Positions 8,357 through 20,000 of a stretch of 64,000 nucleotides of DNA are shown here, in pieces (within the stretch, counting starts at the first letter, position 1; every line of letters starts with the position of its first letter). Under the pieces are notes generated by a model. The model searched no databases, was not told the origin of the DNA, and saw only the letters and a program-made list of their open reading frames with translations. This stretch comes from Clostridium hydrogeniformans DSM 21757 (GTDB lineage Bacteria > Bacillota > Clostridia > Clostridiales > Clostridiaceae). Made by a program: the position numbers and the translations under genes. The DNA is taken from the NCBI RefSeq assembly GCF_000686705.1, contig NZ_KK366005.1, forward strand, positions 62,001 to 126,000, given 5' to 3'.

Positions 8357-8581
8357 TTTAAATTGTGAAAATTAAAAATTATATAACATTGTGATTTTGA
8401 AACTTCTCTTTACTACTATTAAGAATAAAATTTATAATTCAAATTATATCAAAGCTTAACCTAAGAATTCTAAAGTGACCTACTCATTAATATTCAATAG
8501 AGTTAATTCCTAACTACCTTAAATTTAGTTTCATTTCATATATTAAATCCTATAATTTATTAAAGGAGGCTGACGGATTAA

Positions 8582-9409
8582 TTGAAAAAAGAACCCGGAG
8601 GAAGACTAAAACTATACGGCTTTAATAACTTAACCAAAACCTTAAGTTTTAATATCTATGATATTTGCTACACTAAAACTAAAGAAGATAGAGAGAAATA
8701 TGTTGAATATATTGATGAGCAGTATAATTCTGAAAGGCTTACTAAAATTTTAAGTGACGTTACCGAAATCATAGGAGCTTGCGTCTTAAATGTAGCAAAA
8801 CAAGATTATGATCCTCAAGGTGCAAGTGTTACACTACTTATATCAGAAGAAGAAGTTCCCTTATATGTACTTGACCCCTCTTGTAATAAAGGTATTATAA
8901 ATAGTGGATTATCTCCACTACCAAGTAGTGTGGTAGCACACCTTGATAAAAGTCATGTTACGGTTCATACTTATCCTGAAACCCACCCCCAAAATAATAT
9001 AAGTACCTTTAGAGTGGATATAGATGTGTCTACCTGTGGTGAGATTTCCCCCCTTAAAGCTCTAAACTATTTAATAGATAGTTTTGACTCTGACATTATC
9101 ACCATAGATTATAGAGTCCGTGGATTTACTCGGGATGTGAAGGGAAGGAAGCATTATATAGATCATGACATAAATTCTATTCAAAACTATATAGCTAAAA
9201 GAACCATAAATAGATATGATCTAATAGATGTTAACATGTATCAATCTAATATATTCCACACTAAAATGAAAATAAAAGCTATGAATCTTCCTAACTATCT
9301 TTTTGATTTAGATGAAGAACAGTTATCCCCTACTGAAAGAGATAACATAATAGAAAAATTAAATAGGGAAATGGCTGAAATATTTTATGGTATAAACATT
9401 TCTAAATAG
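8582..9409 (+). CDS. speD: S-adenosylmethionine decarboxylase proenzyme
   Basis: SpeD makes decarboxylated AdoMet, the aminopropyl donor for spermidine synthesis. It is the long (E. coli-like, class 1A) form, 275 residues. The internal serine that becomes the pyruvoyl group is S124 in [16 protein letters not shown], and the conserved catalytic Cys is C152 in [13 protein letters not shown]. Autocleavage between K123 and S124 gives beta and alpha chains. Start is TTG at 8582 with AGGAGG at 8564-8569; the 12-nt spacing is long, which may limit translation. speE is not adjacent. A long leader and a private promoter suggest separate regulation, perhaps by polyamine level (inference). Confidence 0.95.
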   Translation: MKKEPGGRLKLYGFNNLTKTLSFNIYDICYTKTKEDREKYVEYIDEQYNSERLTKILSDVTEIIGACVLNVAKQDYDPQGASVTLLISEEEVPLYVLDPSCNKGIINSGLSPLPSSVVAHLDKSHVTVHTYPETHPQNNISTFRVDIDVSTCGEISPLKALNYLIDSFDSDIITIDYRVRGFTRDVKGRKHYIDHDINSIQNYIAKRTINRYDLIDVNMYQSNIFHTKMKIKAMNLPNYLFDLDEEQLSPTERDNIIEKLNREMAEIFYGINISK

Positions 9410-9448
9410 AGAGGTAGGTTTTTGTGCTTTTATTAATATTGTCTATAC

Positions 9449-9493
9449 AATAATGGAATTAAGACGATTTAAAGACTTAGTTCCATTATTTAT
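9449..9493 (+). terminator. speD terminator
   Basis: A 15-bp stem AATAATGGAATTAAG / CTTAGTTCCATTATT (one G:T pair) with TTATT after it, 40 bp downstream of the speD stop. Confidence 0.8.
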
Positions 9494-9673
9494 TATCCCT
9501 TTAATTTTAAAAATTTTGATCCCTTCATCCTTATTATAAATGTTAAGTCTTACTGCCTTAAGGTTAATTCCTCTACATATTGTTTAAATAAAATATCTAT
9601 GTAATATAATTATATTAATATCCACATATAATTATATTGATTAATCTTAAGGGGATATTTTAGGAGGTATTTT

Positions 9674-10924
9674 ATGACCAAGAAAGAAAAAAGTTGGATT
9701 TTATATGATTGGGCAAATTCTGCTTATTCTATAGTAATTACCACTGCTATACTTCCAGTATTTTTTAAACAAGTAGCTGCAAATAATATTAATAGTGCTA
9801 CCTCTACAGCTTATTGGGGATATAGCAACTCCATTGCCACCTTAATCATTTCAATACTAGCCCCGCTTCTAGGAGCTATTGCAGACTATAAAGGTAGAAA
9901 GAAAAAATTCTTCTCCTCTTTTCTTATACTAGGAGTTATGTCCACTGCACTACTTTCAGTAGTACAAGAAGGAAATTGGATATTATGTATATTTATATAT
10001 ATTTTTAGTGTTATAGGATTTACAGGCTCCAATATATTTTATGATGCTTTTCTTATTGATGTAACCTCTGAAGAAAACATGGATATGATTTCTTCTCATG
10101 GTTTTGCCTTTGGATATATAGGAAGCTGTATACCATTTATAATAAGCATACTTTTTATTAAGAATCCTAGCTTATTAGGATTAACTACTTCCTCTGCCAC
10201 AAGACTTTCCTTCATTATCACTGCCCTTTGGTGGCTCTTCTTCTCTATACCTATGATTAAAAATGTTAACCAGACTTACTATATAGAACCTTCAAAACAT
10301 ATTATTAAAGATAGTTTTTCAAGTCTCTTTAATACTTTCAAAAATATAATAGGCTATAAAAATATATTTCTTTTTTTAATATCATATTTCTTTTACATTG
10401 ATGGAGTAAATACTATAATAAAAATGTCTACTGCCTATGGGCTTGACCTTGGCATAGATGGAGCTACATTAATGATTATATTACTTGTTCTTCAATTTGT
10501 TGCCTTTCCCTTTACTATTCTCTATGGAAAGCTATCAAAGAAGTTTTCTGCTAGAACTATGATATTTGTTGCTATAATAATATACACCATAATATCTATT
10601 TATGGATATTTTATAACTACTAAGCTTGACTATTGGATATTAGCCTTACTTGTAGGTAGCTCTCAAGGAGGTATTCAAGCTTTAAGCAGATCTTACTTTG
10701 GAAAACTTATCCCTAAAGAAAAGTCTACAGAGTTCTTTGGAATATATAATATATTCGGAAGATTTTCTTCAATATTTGGACCTCTTTTAATGGGAATAAC
10801 AAGCCAGGTAACTGGTAACTCAAGATCTGGTGTTCTTAGTCTAATAGTATTATTTATTCTTGGATTTATTTTCTTTATGAAGGTGGATAAATCCAGTGAA
10901 AAAATCACCTATGATCTAAAATAA
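9674..10924 (+). CDS. UMF1/Atg22-type MFS transporter
   Basis: A 416-residue major facilitator with about twelve hydrophobic helices. The N-terminal signature SWILYDWANSAYSIVITTAILPVFF is characteristic of the UMF1 (Atg22-like) family, and the loop after helix 2 reads GAIADYKGRKKKFF, the MFS Gx3DxxGRRK motif. A late SSQGGIQALSRSYFGKLIPKEKSTEFFG segment is also typical. Atg22 exports amino acids from yeast vacuoles; the bacterial substrates are not established. ATG start with AGGAGG 8 nt upstream. Single gene. Confidence 0.9.
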   Translation: MTKKEKSWILYDWANSAYSIVITTAILPVFFKQVAANNINSATSTAYWGYSNSIATLIISILAPLLGAIADYKGRKKKFFSSFLILGVMSTALLSVVQEGNWILCIFIYIFSVIGFTGSNIFYDAFLIDVTSEENMDMISSHGFAFGYIGSCIPFIISILFIKNPSLLGLTTSSATRLSFIITALWWLFFSIPMIKNVNQTYYIEPSKHIIKDSFSSLFNTFKNIIGYKNIFLFLISYFFYIDGVNTIIKMSTAYGLDLGIDGATLMIILLVLQFVAFPFTILYGKLSKKFSARTMIFVAIIIYTIISIYGYFITTKLDYWILALLVGSSQGGIQALSRSYFGKLIPKEKSTEFFGIYNIFGRFSSIFGPLLMGITSQVTGNSRSGVLSLIVLFILGFIFFMKVDKSSEKITYDLK

Positions 10925-11353
10925 CTATAGGATTTTTGACTCAACACTTATTTTTACAATATCTAAACTCTATATTTTCAAAAACTTAAGACATGTGTAA
11001 GTTAACTTATTTCTTACAGGTTATATAGGGGTTTAATATAAAGAATTAACTTATTCATTAAAAATATCCTTGAATTATCTTTCTTTGAATAGGCGTATAA
11101 ATTAACTTTAAAACTTAGAATCCTATATGAGAAATTTTTAATTTACTTTTTGATTTACTTATTATAAAAAAACTAGGATATTTCTTATAAATCTATTAAG
11201 AAATATCCCTAGTTTATCTATCTTATTAAATTAATTACTACTTTCTTTATAACCATATATAATGCTCTAACCTAAATATATACTTATCTTCTAGGCTTTA
11301 GTTTAATATAAATCCTTATAAATGCCTATATAAATCTAAAGTCTATTTTTATC
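10925..11353. other. Intergenic region
   Basis: 429 bp between convergent genes. Apart from the terminator at 11170-11215, it contains AT-rich sequence with motifs (ACATGTGTAAGTTAAC, AATCCTATATGAGAAATTT) that recur in diverged form near 1765-1805 and 13770-13825. This may be debris of an old repeat. Confidence 0.35.
11170..11215 (-). terminator. Terminator for 11354 gene
   Basis: A long stem with arms AAACTAGGATATTTCTTA and TAAGAAATATCCCTAGTTT (one bulged base), followed on the minus strand by a TTTTTTTATAAT tail. Confidence 0.75.
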
Positions 11354-11920
11354 TTAGTAAAACACTCTAAGATTTGTTAATATAAATAGTACTGCTGCAA
11401 CCCATATAAACTTTTTCCTAGGTACATCTAGTGCATTTTCAAAGCCTAAAACCAAAAGTATATAGAACCAAATTTGAAATGGTATAGATAGGAGTTCTAC
11501 CTTTACTAAACTTATTATTATATCACCTACTAAAAGTGCTATATAGGAAAATGTGTAAACCTCTAATGTATCAATAAATCCTATAACTCTTTCCTTATTT
11601 TCAGTTAAGTTTTTTGCAAATAAATAATATATAAAGCTACTTATAATAATAGCTATTAAGGTAGCAAATATGGTTGTTGGTATTGATACCTGCGGACGAC
11701 TTGCCTTCTCATAGAACTCTATTACCATTTTTCTTGCTTCTTCATCAAGGTTACTTATTGCACTGTCCCTTAATGCTAATGCTGGTCTTAAAAGTGCTAA
11801 AATCACACTAAAAACTACTACTATTAAAAGATTCACTCCTACAGTTTTTCTTTCCTTATATCCTTTAAACTCTCTTATAGGATTTGTAAAGAAATTTATT
11901 ATTTTATCTACTATAATCAA
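11354..11920 (-). CDS. Yip1-like multispanning membrane protein
   Basis: A membrane protein of about 188 residues with four to five hydrophobic helices and the general layout of the YIP1 domain family: an N-terminal amphipathic IINFFTNPIREFKGYKERK segment, then membrane helices with a central extracytoplasmic loop. I moved the start to TTG 11920 because AGGAG lies 7 nt before it, whereas the longer GTG start at 11929 overlaps that ribosome site. No catalytic motif. The role of bacterial YIP1-like proteins is unknown. Confidence 0.7.
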   Translation of the reverse strand: MIIVDKIINFFTNPIREFKGYKERKTVGVNLLIVVVFSVILALLRPALALRDSAISNLDEEARKMVIEFYEKASRPQVSIPTTIFATLIAIIISSFIYYLFAKNLTENKERVIGFIDTLEVYTFSYIALLVGDIIISLVKVELLSIPFQIWFYILLVLGFENALDVPRKKFIWVAAVLFILTNLRVFY

Positions 11921-11929
11921 ATCTACCAC

Positions 11930-12280
11930 TCCTCATCTTTTAGTTTTATATTAAAGGTGTCACTTTGTTCTTCTTATTATATAAAGTACTCTCTCAATTA
12001 TGAGCCTCTAACATCCTCTATAATTTTTAAAGCTCTTCTTACTTTTTACTTATCTATATTCTAGTATTATAACTAATCCTAGGATTAATATAACAATAAT
12101 CATAAAAACTATATTAAGATACTTCATGAAAATTCTATACTTCTACTACAATTATTATTCAATTAGTATCTATAATGATTGTAACATATAACCTTATCCC
12201 TTTCCTATAACCTTTACTAAATATCTTAACCTTACTTCCTAATCATGATATAATTAGAAAAAAATACATGAGGTGGCTTT
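11930..12280. other. Divergent intergenic region
   Basis: 351 bp of AT-rich sequence. A possible promoter for the rightward gene is TTAACC, 17-nt spacer, TATAAT ending at about 12253. Nothing else stands out. Confidence 0.4.
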
Positions 12281-12538
12281 ATGGCTTTTATTTTTATATT
12301 ATGTTCCGTAATAGCTGTTATTTACTTATTTGTTATATGCTTTTTTAACAACAAAAGTGCTAAGACTCTTATGATACTTGGTATAGAATTTACCCTTACG
12401 GGAATAGGTATTGGAGTTATATCTAATAACCCTATGTTGGATAACAATGATTCTTTCTTTTTAATAGTTTTTTCTAGTATCTTTCTTCTCTTAGGAATTA
12501 TAACTGCATTTTATGGATTAAGAAAAGAAGATAAGTAA
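12281..12538 (+). CDS. Small membrane protein, unknown
   Basis: An 85-residue protein with three hydrophobic segments (residues about 3-22, 28-47 and 58-78) and a short charged tail GLRKEDK. ATG follows GAGGTGG at 5-nt spacing. No family recognised. It lies between two convergent or divergent neighbours and is closed by a strong terminator, so it is transcribed alone. Intact frame and clear ribosome site support it as a real gene. Confidence 0.7.
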   Translation: MAFIFILCSVIAVIYLFVICFFNNKSAKTLMILGIEFTLTGIGIGVISNNPMLDNNDSFFLIVFSSIFLLLGIITAFYGLRKEDK

Positions 12539-12552
12539 TATTAAATCCAATG

Positions 12553-12610
12553 AAAGGTTAAATAAAATAATGCTTGGAAACTCCAAACATTATTTTATTT
12601 AACCTTTTTT
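12553..12610. terminator. Very stable bidirectional terminator
   Basis: A perfect stem of about 20 bp (AAAGGTTAAATAAAATAATG and its complement, 12553-12572 and 12588-12607) is followed by TTTTTT. It separates convergent genes and the opposite strand also has an A/T-rich tail. Confidence 0.85.
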
Positions 12611-13568
12611 ATGTATTTCTATTATTTATGTTTAACAATATTTTAGAAATTAAGAATAGCACTGGCAGTTCTATTAATGGTCCAATTATAAGTGCTAAGT
12701 ATATAAGAGGCTCATTAGGAAAAGCTGAAACTGCTATAGCTAATGCTATAGGAGAGTTTCTGGCTAATGTAACTAAATTTAAAGCAACATTGTCTTCCCT
12801 ACATAGTTTTATTTTTCTTCCAATAACTTGTCCTATAATCAAGTTAATTGCAAAGAATAATAATACAGGAAGCAAAAGTTTTAAAAGCACTTGTGGATTT
12901 CTTAATAATATTTTTCCTTGAGATGCAAACATGGAAACTATAGCCAAATTCAAAAAATATCCTTGGTAATCACAGGCCTTTGGAAGTATTTTATTTTCAA
13001 AATACTTTAGTCCATTTTTATTGTTAATAACTTTCCTAAATACAGTTGCTAATAAAAGAGGAATAAATAAGCTTATAACAACCCCTTCTGTAAGATTTAC
13101 CATATTAATTCTTACACTTGATCCTCCAATTAAAAGTACATAAATAGGAAGTAAAAGTACTTGAAGTATAAAATTTAATGGTAAAATTGATGCTCCTAGA
13201 GCAACATTGCCCTTTGCTATTCCCGTGAATATTAAATACCAATCAGTACATGGAGTTACCATTAGCATTATAAATCCTATTAATAACTCTGGACTATTAT
13301 TTAAAAATATTTTTCCTAAAATAAATACTATAATGGGTGTCCATATAAAATTTATTAATATAGATGTCACTGTAAATTTTATATTTTTAAATGAGTCTTT
13401 AATATCCTTTAATGGTATTTGTATAAATACTAAAAATAGCATTATCATTAATGCAGGCATTATTACATATTCAGAATAAACTTGCACTACATAAATCTGA
13501 CCTAATACTATCCCCAGTACCACCATAATTAATATAATTAAACTTTGAAACTTATTAACACTATCCAT
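12609..13568 (-). CDS. Bile acid:sodium symporter / ACR3-type permease
   Basis: A 319-residue permease with nine to ten hydrophobic helices. The TPCTDWYLIFTGIAKGN segment near residue 105 fits the ACR3 arsenite-exporter branch (PCTxW region) of the BASS superfamily, and LVTLARNSPIALAIAVSAFP near residue 270 matches its second conserved helix. The Cys of the PCT motif is the residue needed for arsenite transport in ACR3. No arsR or arsC lies next to it, so another anion or organic substrate is possible. A consensus promoter lies 35-60 bp upstream. Confidence 0.85.
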   Translation of the reverse strand: MDSVNKFQSLIILIMVVLGIVLGQIYVVQVYSEYVIMPALMIMLFLVFIQIPLKDIKDSFKNIKFTVTSILINFIWTPIIVFILGKIFLNNSPELLIGFIMLMVTPCTDWYLIFTGIAKGNVALGASILPLNFILQVLLLPIYVLLIGGSSVRINMVNLTEGVVISLFIPLLLATVFRKVINNKNGLKYFENKILPKACDYQGYFLNLAIVSMFASQGKILLRNPQVLLKLLLPVLLFFAINLIIGQVIGRKIKLCREDNVALNLVTLARNSPIALAIAVSAFPNEPLIYLALIIGPLIELPVLFLISKILLNINNRNT

Positions 13569-13601
13569 TTTTAAATAACCTTTCTTAAAAGTATAGTTAT
13601 A

Positions 13602-13630
13602 ATTATACCGATATTGGTTATCAATTGCAA
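13602..13630 (-). promoter_or_regulatory. Promoter of the ACR3-type permease
   Basis: On the minus strand TTGCAA (13625-13630), 17-nt spacer and TATAAT (13602-13607) give a near-consensus sigma-A promoter, with a 5' UTR of about 27 nt. The string TTATCAATT occurs twice in direct orientation here and just upstream (about 13619 and 13637) and might be a regulator site. Confidence 0.65.
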
Positions 13631-13944
13631 AGTATTTATCAATTAGTTACAATCTATAATTAATCAATTTCTATAGAATTTTTAGCTTGAGTCTTAACTT
13701 ATACTTGCACTTAAATACTTTAAAACCTTAGATTTTAAGTAGTGCATAAGATAAGTTTTAAATCAAAAACCTATATAGGATTTTTATCTTATAACTTATA
13801 CAGATGTTAACTCATTTAAATTGCTGGATTTAACTATTGTATAAATCAGTATCAATCAAAGATTTTCTAATGAGTAAGTTAATGCCTTATTAAAAATTGT
13901 ATTTCACCTTACTTTCCAGAATATATTTTGGCCATAAAATAAAA

Positions 13945-13984
13945 ACAGTAGGGTGGGTTAAATAAACTTAACCCACCCTACTGT
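13945..13984 (-). terminator. Adhesin terminator
   Basis: A 17-bp perfect GC-rich stem ACAGTAGGGTGGGTTAA with its complement and a six-base loop, followed on the minus strand by TTTTATTTTATGG, 46 bp after the adhesin stop codon. Confidence 0.9.
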
Positions 13985-14030
13985 AATATTTAGGCTATTC
14001 TCTACAATAACATTTAATTATAGAATATAA

Positions 14031-17000
14031 TTATCTTCTTTTCTTTAAAACAAAAGTACTTCCTAAAAGAATTAATAAAACTCCTATTATTATTAAAGTA
14101 GTAGTATTTATAAGACTTCCAGTCTGAGGAAGTCCTAATATTCCTGGAGTCTTCCCAATAGGAACAAATTCTTCCTGATTCTCCACAGTAAAACTTTGTG
14201 TTTCTGTAGAATGAACCTTAACCTCTATATTATTCTCACTTAAGATATATCCCCTAGGTGCTTTTGTTTCTTTTATAATATAGTTTCCATAATCTACATC
14301 TTCAAATATAGCCATTCCATTATGATCACTTATTGAAGTAGCTACTATTTCACCATTAGCGTCATATAAGGTAAATTCAGCTCCTTCAAGAACATTTCCT
14401 TTATTATCTGTTTTCTTAATTTCAATCTTTCCTCTTATCCTAGTATTTTCAACATTATAAGAGTAAACTTCATCATGTTCTTTAACTTCTACCTTTATTT
14501 CTTCATTAGATTTTATATAGCCTTCTGGTGCTTTTGTTTCTTTAACTGTGTAACTACCATAGTCTACATCTTCAAAGGTTGCAAGTCCATCTTCTCCTGA
14601 TAAGGAAGTTGCTACTTCATTATTCTCTGAATCATATAAAGTAAACTCTGCTCCTTCAAGAAGTTTTCCACCATTATCTATCTTCTTAATTTGAACTTTT
14701 CCTTTTATTCTAATGTTCTCAACATCATAGGAGTAAACAGCCTCATGTTCTGTAACTGCTACTTTTATTTCATCCTTTGATGCTACATAGCCTTCTGGCG
14801 CCTTTGTTTCCCTTATTATATAGTTTCCATAGTCCACATTTTCAAAGGTAACAAGTCCATCTTCCCCTGATATATTAGATTCTAGAGTCTTATCTTCTGA
14901 ATCATATAAGGTAAACTCTGCTCCTGAAAGAACATTTCCACTATTATCTGTCTTCTTAATTTGAACTTTTCCCTTTATCCTAGTGTTTTCAACATCATAG
15001 GAATAAACAGCCTCATGTTCTGTAACTGCAACTTTTATTTCATCTCTTGATGCTACATAACCTTCTGGTGCCTTTGTTTCCTTCACTGTGTAGTTTCCAT
15101 AGTCTACATTCTCAAAAATAACCATTCCACTACTATCACTTACTACAGTTTCTACTACATTTCCACCATTATCGTAAAGAGTGAATTCTGCTCCTGAAAG
15201 AACATTTCCATTATTGTCTGTTTTCTTAATCTTAACTGTTCCCTTTATTCTAGTGTTTTCAACATCATAGGAATAAACAGCTCCATGATCTTTAACCTCT
15301 ACCTTTATCTCTTCACTTGATGCTATATAGCCTTCTGGTGCTTTAGTTTCTTTTACTGTGTAGTTTCCATAGTCTACATTTTCAAAAGTTACCATTCCAT
15401 TGCTATCACTTACTATAGTTTCTACTACACTTCCACTATTATCATAAAGAGTGAACTCTGCTCCTGGAAGTATACTTCCACTATCGTCTGTTTTCTTAAT
15501 CTGAACTTTTCCCTTTATTCTAGTGTTCTCAACATCATAAGAATAAACAGCTTCATGATCTTTAACTTCTACCTTTATTTCATCCTTTGATGCCACATAA
15601 CCTTCTGGTGCCTTTGTTTCCTTTACTGTGTAATTTCCATAGTCTACATTTTCAAAAGTTACCATTCCATTGTTATCACTTATTGTAGCTTCTACTACAT
15701 TTCCATTACTATCATAAAGAGTAAACTCCGCTCCTGAAAGAACATTTCCACCATTATCTGTTTTCTTAATCTGAACTTTTCCTTTTATTCTAGTGTTCTC
15801 AACATCATAAGAATAAACTTTCTCATGGTCTTTAACTTCTATCTTTATTTCATCCTTTGATGGTACGTAACCTTCTGGTGCCTTCGTTTCCTTTACTGTG
15901 TAGTTTCCATAGTCTACATTTTCAAAAGTTATCATTCCATTGTTATCACTTATTGCAGTTTCTACTACATTTCCATTACTATCGTAAAGAGTAAACTCCG
16001 CTCCTGAAAGAACATTTCCACTATTATCTGTTTTCTTAATTTGAACTTTTCCCTTTATTCTAGTGTTCTCAACATCATAAGAATAAACAGCCTCATGTCC
16101 TGTAACTTCTATCTTTATTTCATCCTTTGATGCTACATAACCTTCTGGTGCCTTTGTTTCATTTACTGTGTAGTTTCCATAGTCTACATTTTCAAAAGTT
16201 ATCATTCCATTGTTATCACTTATTGCAGTTTCTACTACATCTCCATTACTATCGTAAAGAGTGAACTCTGCTCCTGAAAGAACATTCCCACTGTTATCTG
16301 TTTTCTTAATTTGAACTTTTCCTTTTATTCTAGTGTTCTCAACATCATAAGAATAAACTTTCTCATGTCCTGTAACTTCTACTTTTATTTCATCCTCGGA
16401 CGCTACATACCCCTCTGGTGCCTTTGTTTCCTTTACTATGTAGTTCCCATAATCTACATTTTCAAAAGTGACCATTCCATTGTTATCACTTATTGCAGTT
16501 TCTACTACATTTCCATTATTATCATAAAGAGTAAATTCTGCTCCTGAAAGAACATTCCCACTGTTGTCTGTTTTCTTAATCTGAACTTTTCCTTTTATTC
16601 TAGTGTTCTCAACATCATAAGAATAAATAGCTCCATGATTTTTAACTTCTATCTTTATTTCATCCTTTGATGCTACATAGCCTTCTGGTACCTTTGTTTC
16701 TTTTACTGTGTAGTCTCCATAATCTACATCTTCAAAAGTTACAAGTCCATCTTCTCCTGATATAGCAGTTTTTACAACATTATTCTCTGAATCATATAGG
16801 GTAAATTCTGCTCCTTGAAGAATATTTCCACTATTATCTGTCTTCTTAATTTGAATATTTCCTTTTATCTTAGTATTATCAACCTTGTAAGCATAAACCA
16901 CGCCTTGCTCTACAACTGATATATTTATTTCTTCCTCTGATCCAATATAACCTTCTGGTGCCTTTGTTTCCTTTACTATATAGCTACCATAGTCTATATT

Positions 17001-20000
17001 TTCAAAGAGTGCAATTCCATCTTCCCCTGATACCACAGTCTTTATAACATTTTTATCTAGATCATATAGAGTAAATTCTGCTCCCTTAACTCTATTTTTA
17101 TCCTGATCTATTTTTGTTATTTGAATATATCCTCTAATCTTTACATTTTCAATATATCCTGCCTTATGAACCTTTCCATTATCAGTGACCTCTACAGTTA
17201 CCTTATCCTCTGAAAGGTTATATCCTTCTGGTGCCTTTGTTTCTTTTATTATATATTTTCCATATTCAATATTCTTAAACTCTGCAATTCCACTTCCATC
17301 TGATATGGATTTAGCAATTTCATTTTCCTTTAAATCAAATAATGTGAATTCTGCATTTTTAAGAGGCTTCCCCTCTTCATCTTGTTTTTCAATTTGAATA
17401 TTTCCTCTTATTTTTGTATTATTAACTATATATGGATCAGCATGTACTGTAGCTCCATCTTCACGAATAGCTGCAGTTATAACTTGATCAGAAATATTAT
17501 ATCCTTCTGGTGCTTTTGTTTCCTTTATCCTATAATCTCCATAGTCTACATTTTTAAAATGTACTTGTCCATTTTCATCGCTAGTTGCAACATCTATTGG
17601 ATTTTTAAAATCAGTATCTGTGTCTTTATAAAGTTTAAATTCTGCACCTTGAAGTAGCTTTCCGCTTTCTCCATTCTTCTGGAACTCTATGTTTCCTCTA
17701 ATCTTTTCATTCTTATATGTGTATACAAGATTTTTATCTTTATTATCTTTTGTAATTTGGAACTTATACACCTCATTACTTAATTTATATCCTACTGGAG
17801 GTGTTTTTTCTCTAATGGAATAATCCATATTTAATCTAATTTTGTCAAATACAACTTCTCCATTATTCGAATCTGTAGTTGCAGTTTTTATAACATTATT
17901 ATATCTATCAATTAACTCAAAAACTGCCCCTTCTAGCTTTTCAGTGGAATTATCCGCATTAACTTTTATAATTTTAATGCTTCCACTTATTCCACCACCT
18001 CCTCCACCTGCACCTTGGAATTTCACGTTAACATCAGCAGAGATAGAACTTTCTGTAGTTCCTGTTCCAACAAAAGAAGCTGAATTCTTAAATGGGGATT
18101 TTGACTTATCTGCAACATCTGTTCTAAATGTCAAAATGTATCCTTCCTTAATCTCACTAGGTAAGTTAAATATAAACTTTCTTGTTTGTGAATCATATTT
18201 AACACTATTTTCATTTAATTCAACTTCCTCGCCCTTTGTAAGCGAACCATCAGAATTTAGTATTTGCTTATATAATTTTACTGAAGTAGTATCTAATTGA
18301 AGACCTTCTTGTAGATTATCCTCAATATATCCATCTCTTATTAAAATTTCATTTGTATTGATATTTACATTCCAATCAATATAAGAATTACCTTCAGTGT
18401 ATTCTGCATTCTTTCCAATTATGGTGTTCTTCACCTTTATATATCCAGTACTTTCTACTCCACCTGGAACCAAGTCATCAATTAGTTTAATACTATTTTC
18501 ATAAACCTTTTCTCCATTAGTATTGAAATCTGATATATCTGTAAGTTTTGTTTTAAAAGTAATTACTTGCTCTGTGGTAATAGTATCTTTAAAGTTATAT
18601 CTTAAAGTTTTTGTTTTTTCATCATAGGAATAATCATCTCTACTAACAGGACTTCCATTTAAAGTTAGTGAATCATGAATAAAGTCTTGTCCACTATTTA
18701 TAGTATCAATAATATAAGCATTAGGAAGTTTTGTATTATTCTCATTAACTACAACCCTCCAAGTAATCTCTCTCGTTTTGTAGTCATAGTCACTCCCCCT
18801 CTTATCAATCACTCGGCTAAATACCCTTTGCTCCCCTTGATCATTTGAGGTTCTGATATTATCTCCTGTTAAGGTAGCAACATTATAATAATTTTCATCT
18901 CTATTTCCTGCATAGACATTAGGATCAGTAACCTTGGTTTTAAAAGTTATTGTATAAACTTCTGATATAGGTTTATCAAATTTATAAGTAAGGGTTCCTG
19001 TCTTATCTTTATCGACCTCTGCTGCCTTAGTGTATGTAAAACCATCATTTGATGCTCCATTACTTATAGAAGCTGATCCTTCAACAAACTCTTGCCCTAC
19101 TCTAATATTATCTGTAACCACTGCATTATTAATTGTTATCTTATTAGAATTTACTGTTATCTTCCAAGTTATCTCTCCTGTAGAAGAATCATATCCAACT
19201 CCTTGTTTTTTTATTATACTAGTTGGAACTCCTATTATCTTAGAATCAACTGCATTATCTGGGACCCCATCTCCCGTAATTTTTACTGTATTATTATATC
19301 TCTTTGAGGTATTAGAATTATGAGCTTCTTCATCTGTAACATCTGTTGAAAATGTTATTCTATGAGGTTCATTAATCTCTTCTTTAAACTTATATATGAA
19401 CTTCTGTCCTTCCATCTCATAATCATTAGTTTGTACTCCATCAATCATTACAGATCCATTAGTTATGGTAAGTCCATCTGGTATTGTATCTATAACCACT
19501 GCATTAGGTATATGTCTTGAGTTGTTATTTACATCAATAACCCAATTTATCCTCTTTGTATTTGGATCATAGGATCCATTTTTTCTAATATAATCTGCCA
19601 CTACTTCAACTGAAGCCTCATTTGAAACTTTATCCTCTCCATCATGACTCAAAGTAGCCTTATTATACTGATAAGTTTTCTTTCCCTCTGAATCAAAAGC
19701 CTTTGGATCAGTGACCTTTGTCTTAAAAGTTAAAACCTGTTTCTTATTTATAAGTTCTGGAAACTTATATACTAATTTTTTACTTTCTGGATCATAAGTA
19801 TAATTATTTTCATCTGCTTTAGCTCCATTTAGTTCAACAGAGCCAGCTATAAATTCCTGTCCTTCATTTATGCTATCAATAATTTGTGCATTATTAACCT
19901 CTACATTCTCTGGATTCGTAGTTACCTTCCATGTTATTTCATTTTTAACCGAATCATAGCTTCCCTCTTTTTTAATAGAAGTCTTTGGTACTACTGGTTT

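Larger units (their letters stand above)
13569..14030. other. Intergenic region with degenerate inverted repeat
   Basis: Besides the permease promoter and the adhesin terminator this 462-bp stretch holds a degenerate inverted repeat at about 13688-13775: TTAACTTATACTTGCAC versus GTGCATAAGATAAGTTTTAA. A related string occurs near 56527-56575. No ORF. Confidence 0.4.

Noticed and set aside
12574-12921. 115-codon plus-strand ORF starting near the terminator
   Set aside because: Antisense to the ACR3-type permease and begins in a terminator loop; no ribosome site.
14220-17980. Regular repeats that might suggest a CRISPR array
   Set aside because: The unit is 270 bp, in frame, without short direct repeats and unique spacers; it encodes Cna-B domains.
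16311-19323. Several plus-strand ORFs (16311, 17185, 17382, 17842, 19030) opposite the adhesin gene
   Set aside because: They lack ribosome sites, have odd composition, and are antisense shadows of the repetitive adhesin reading frame.
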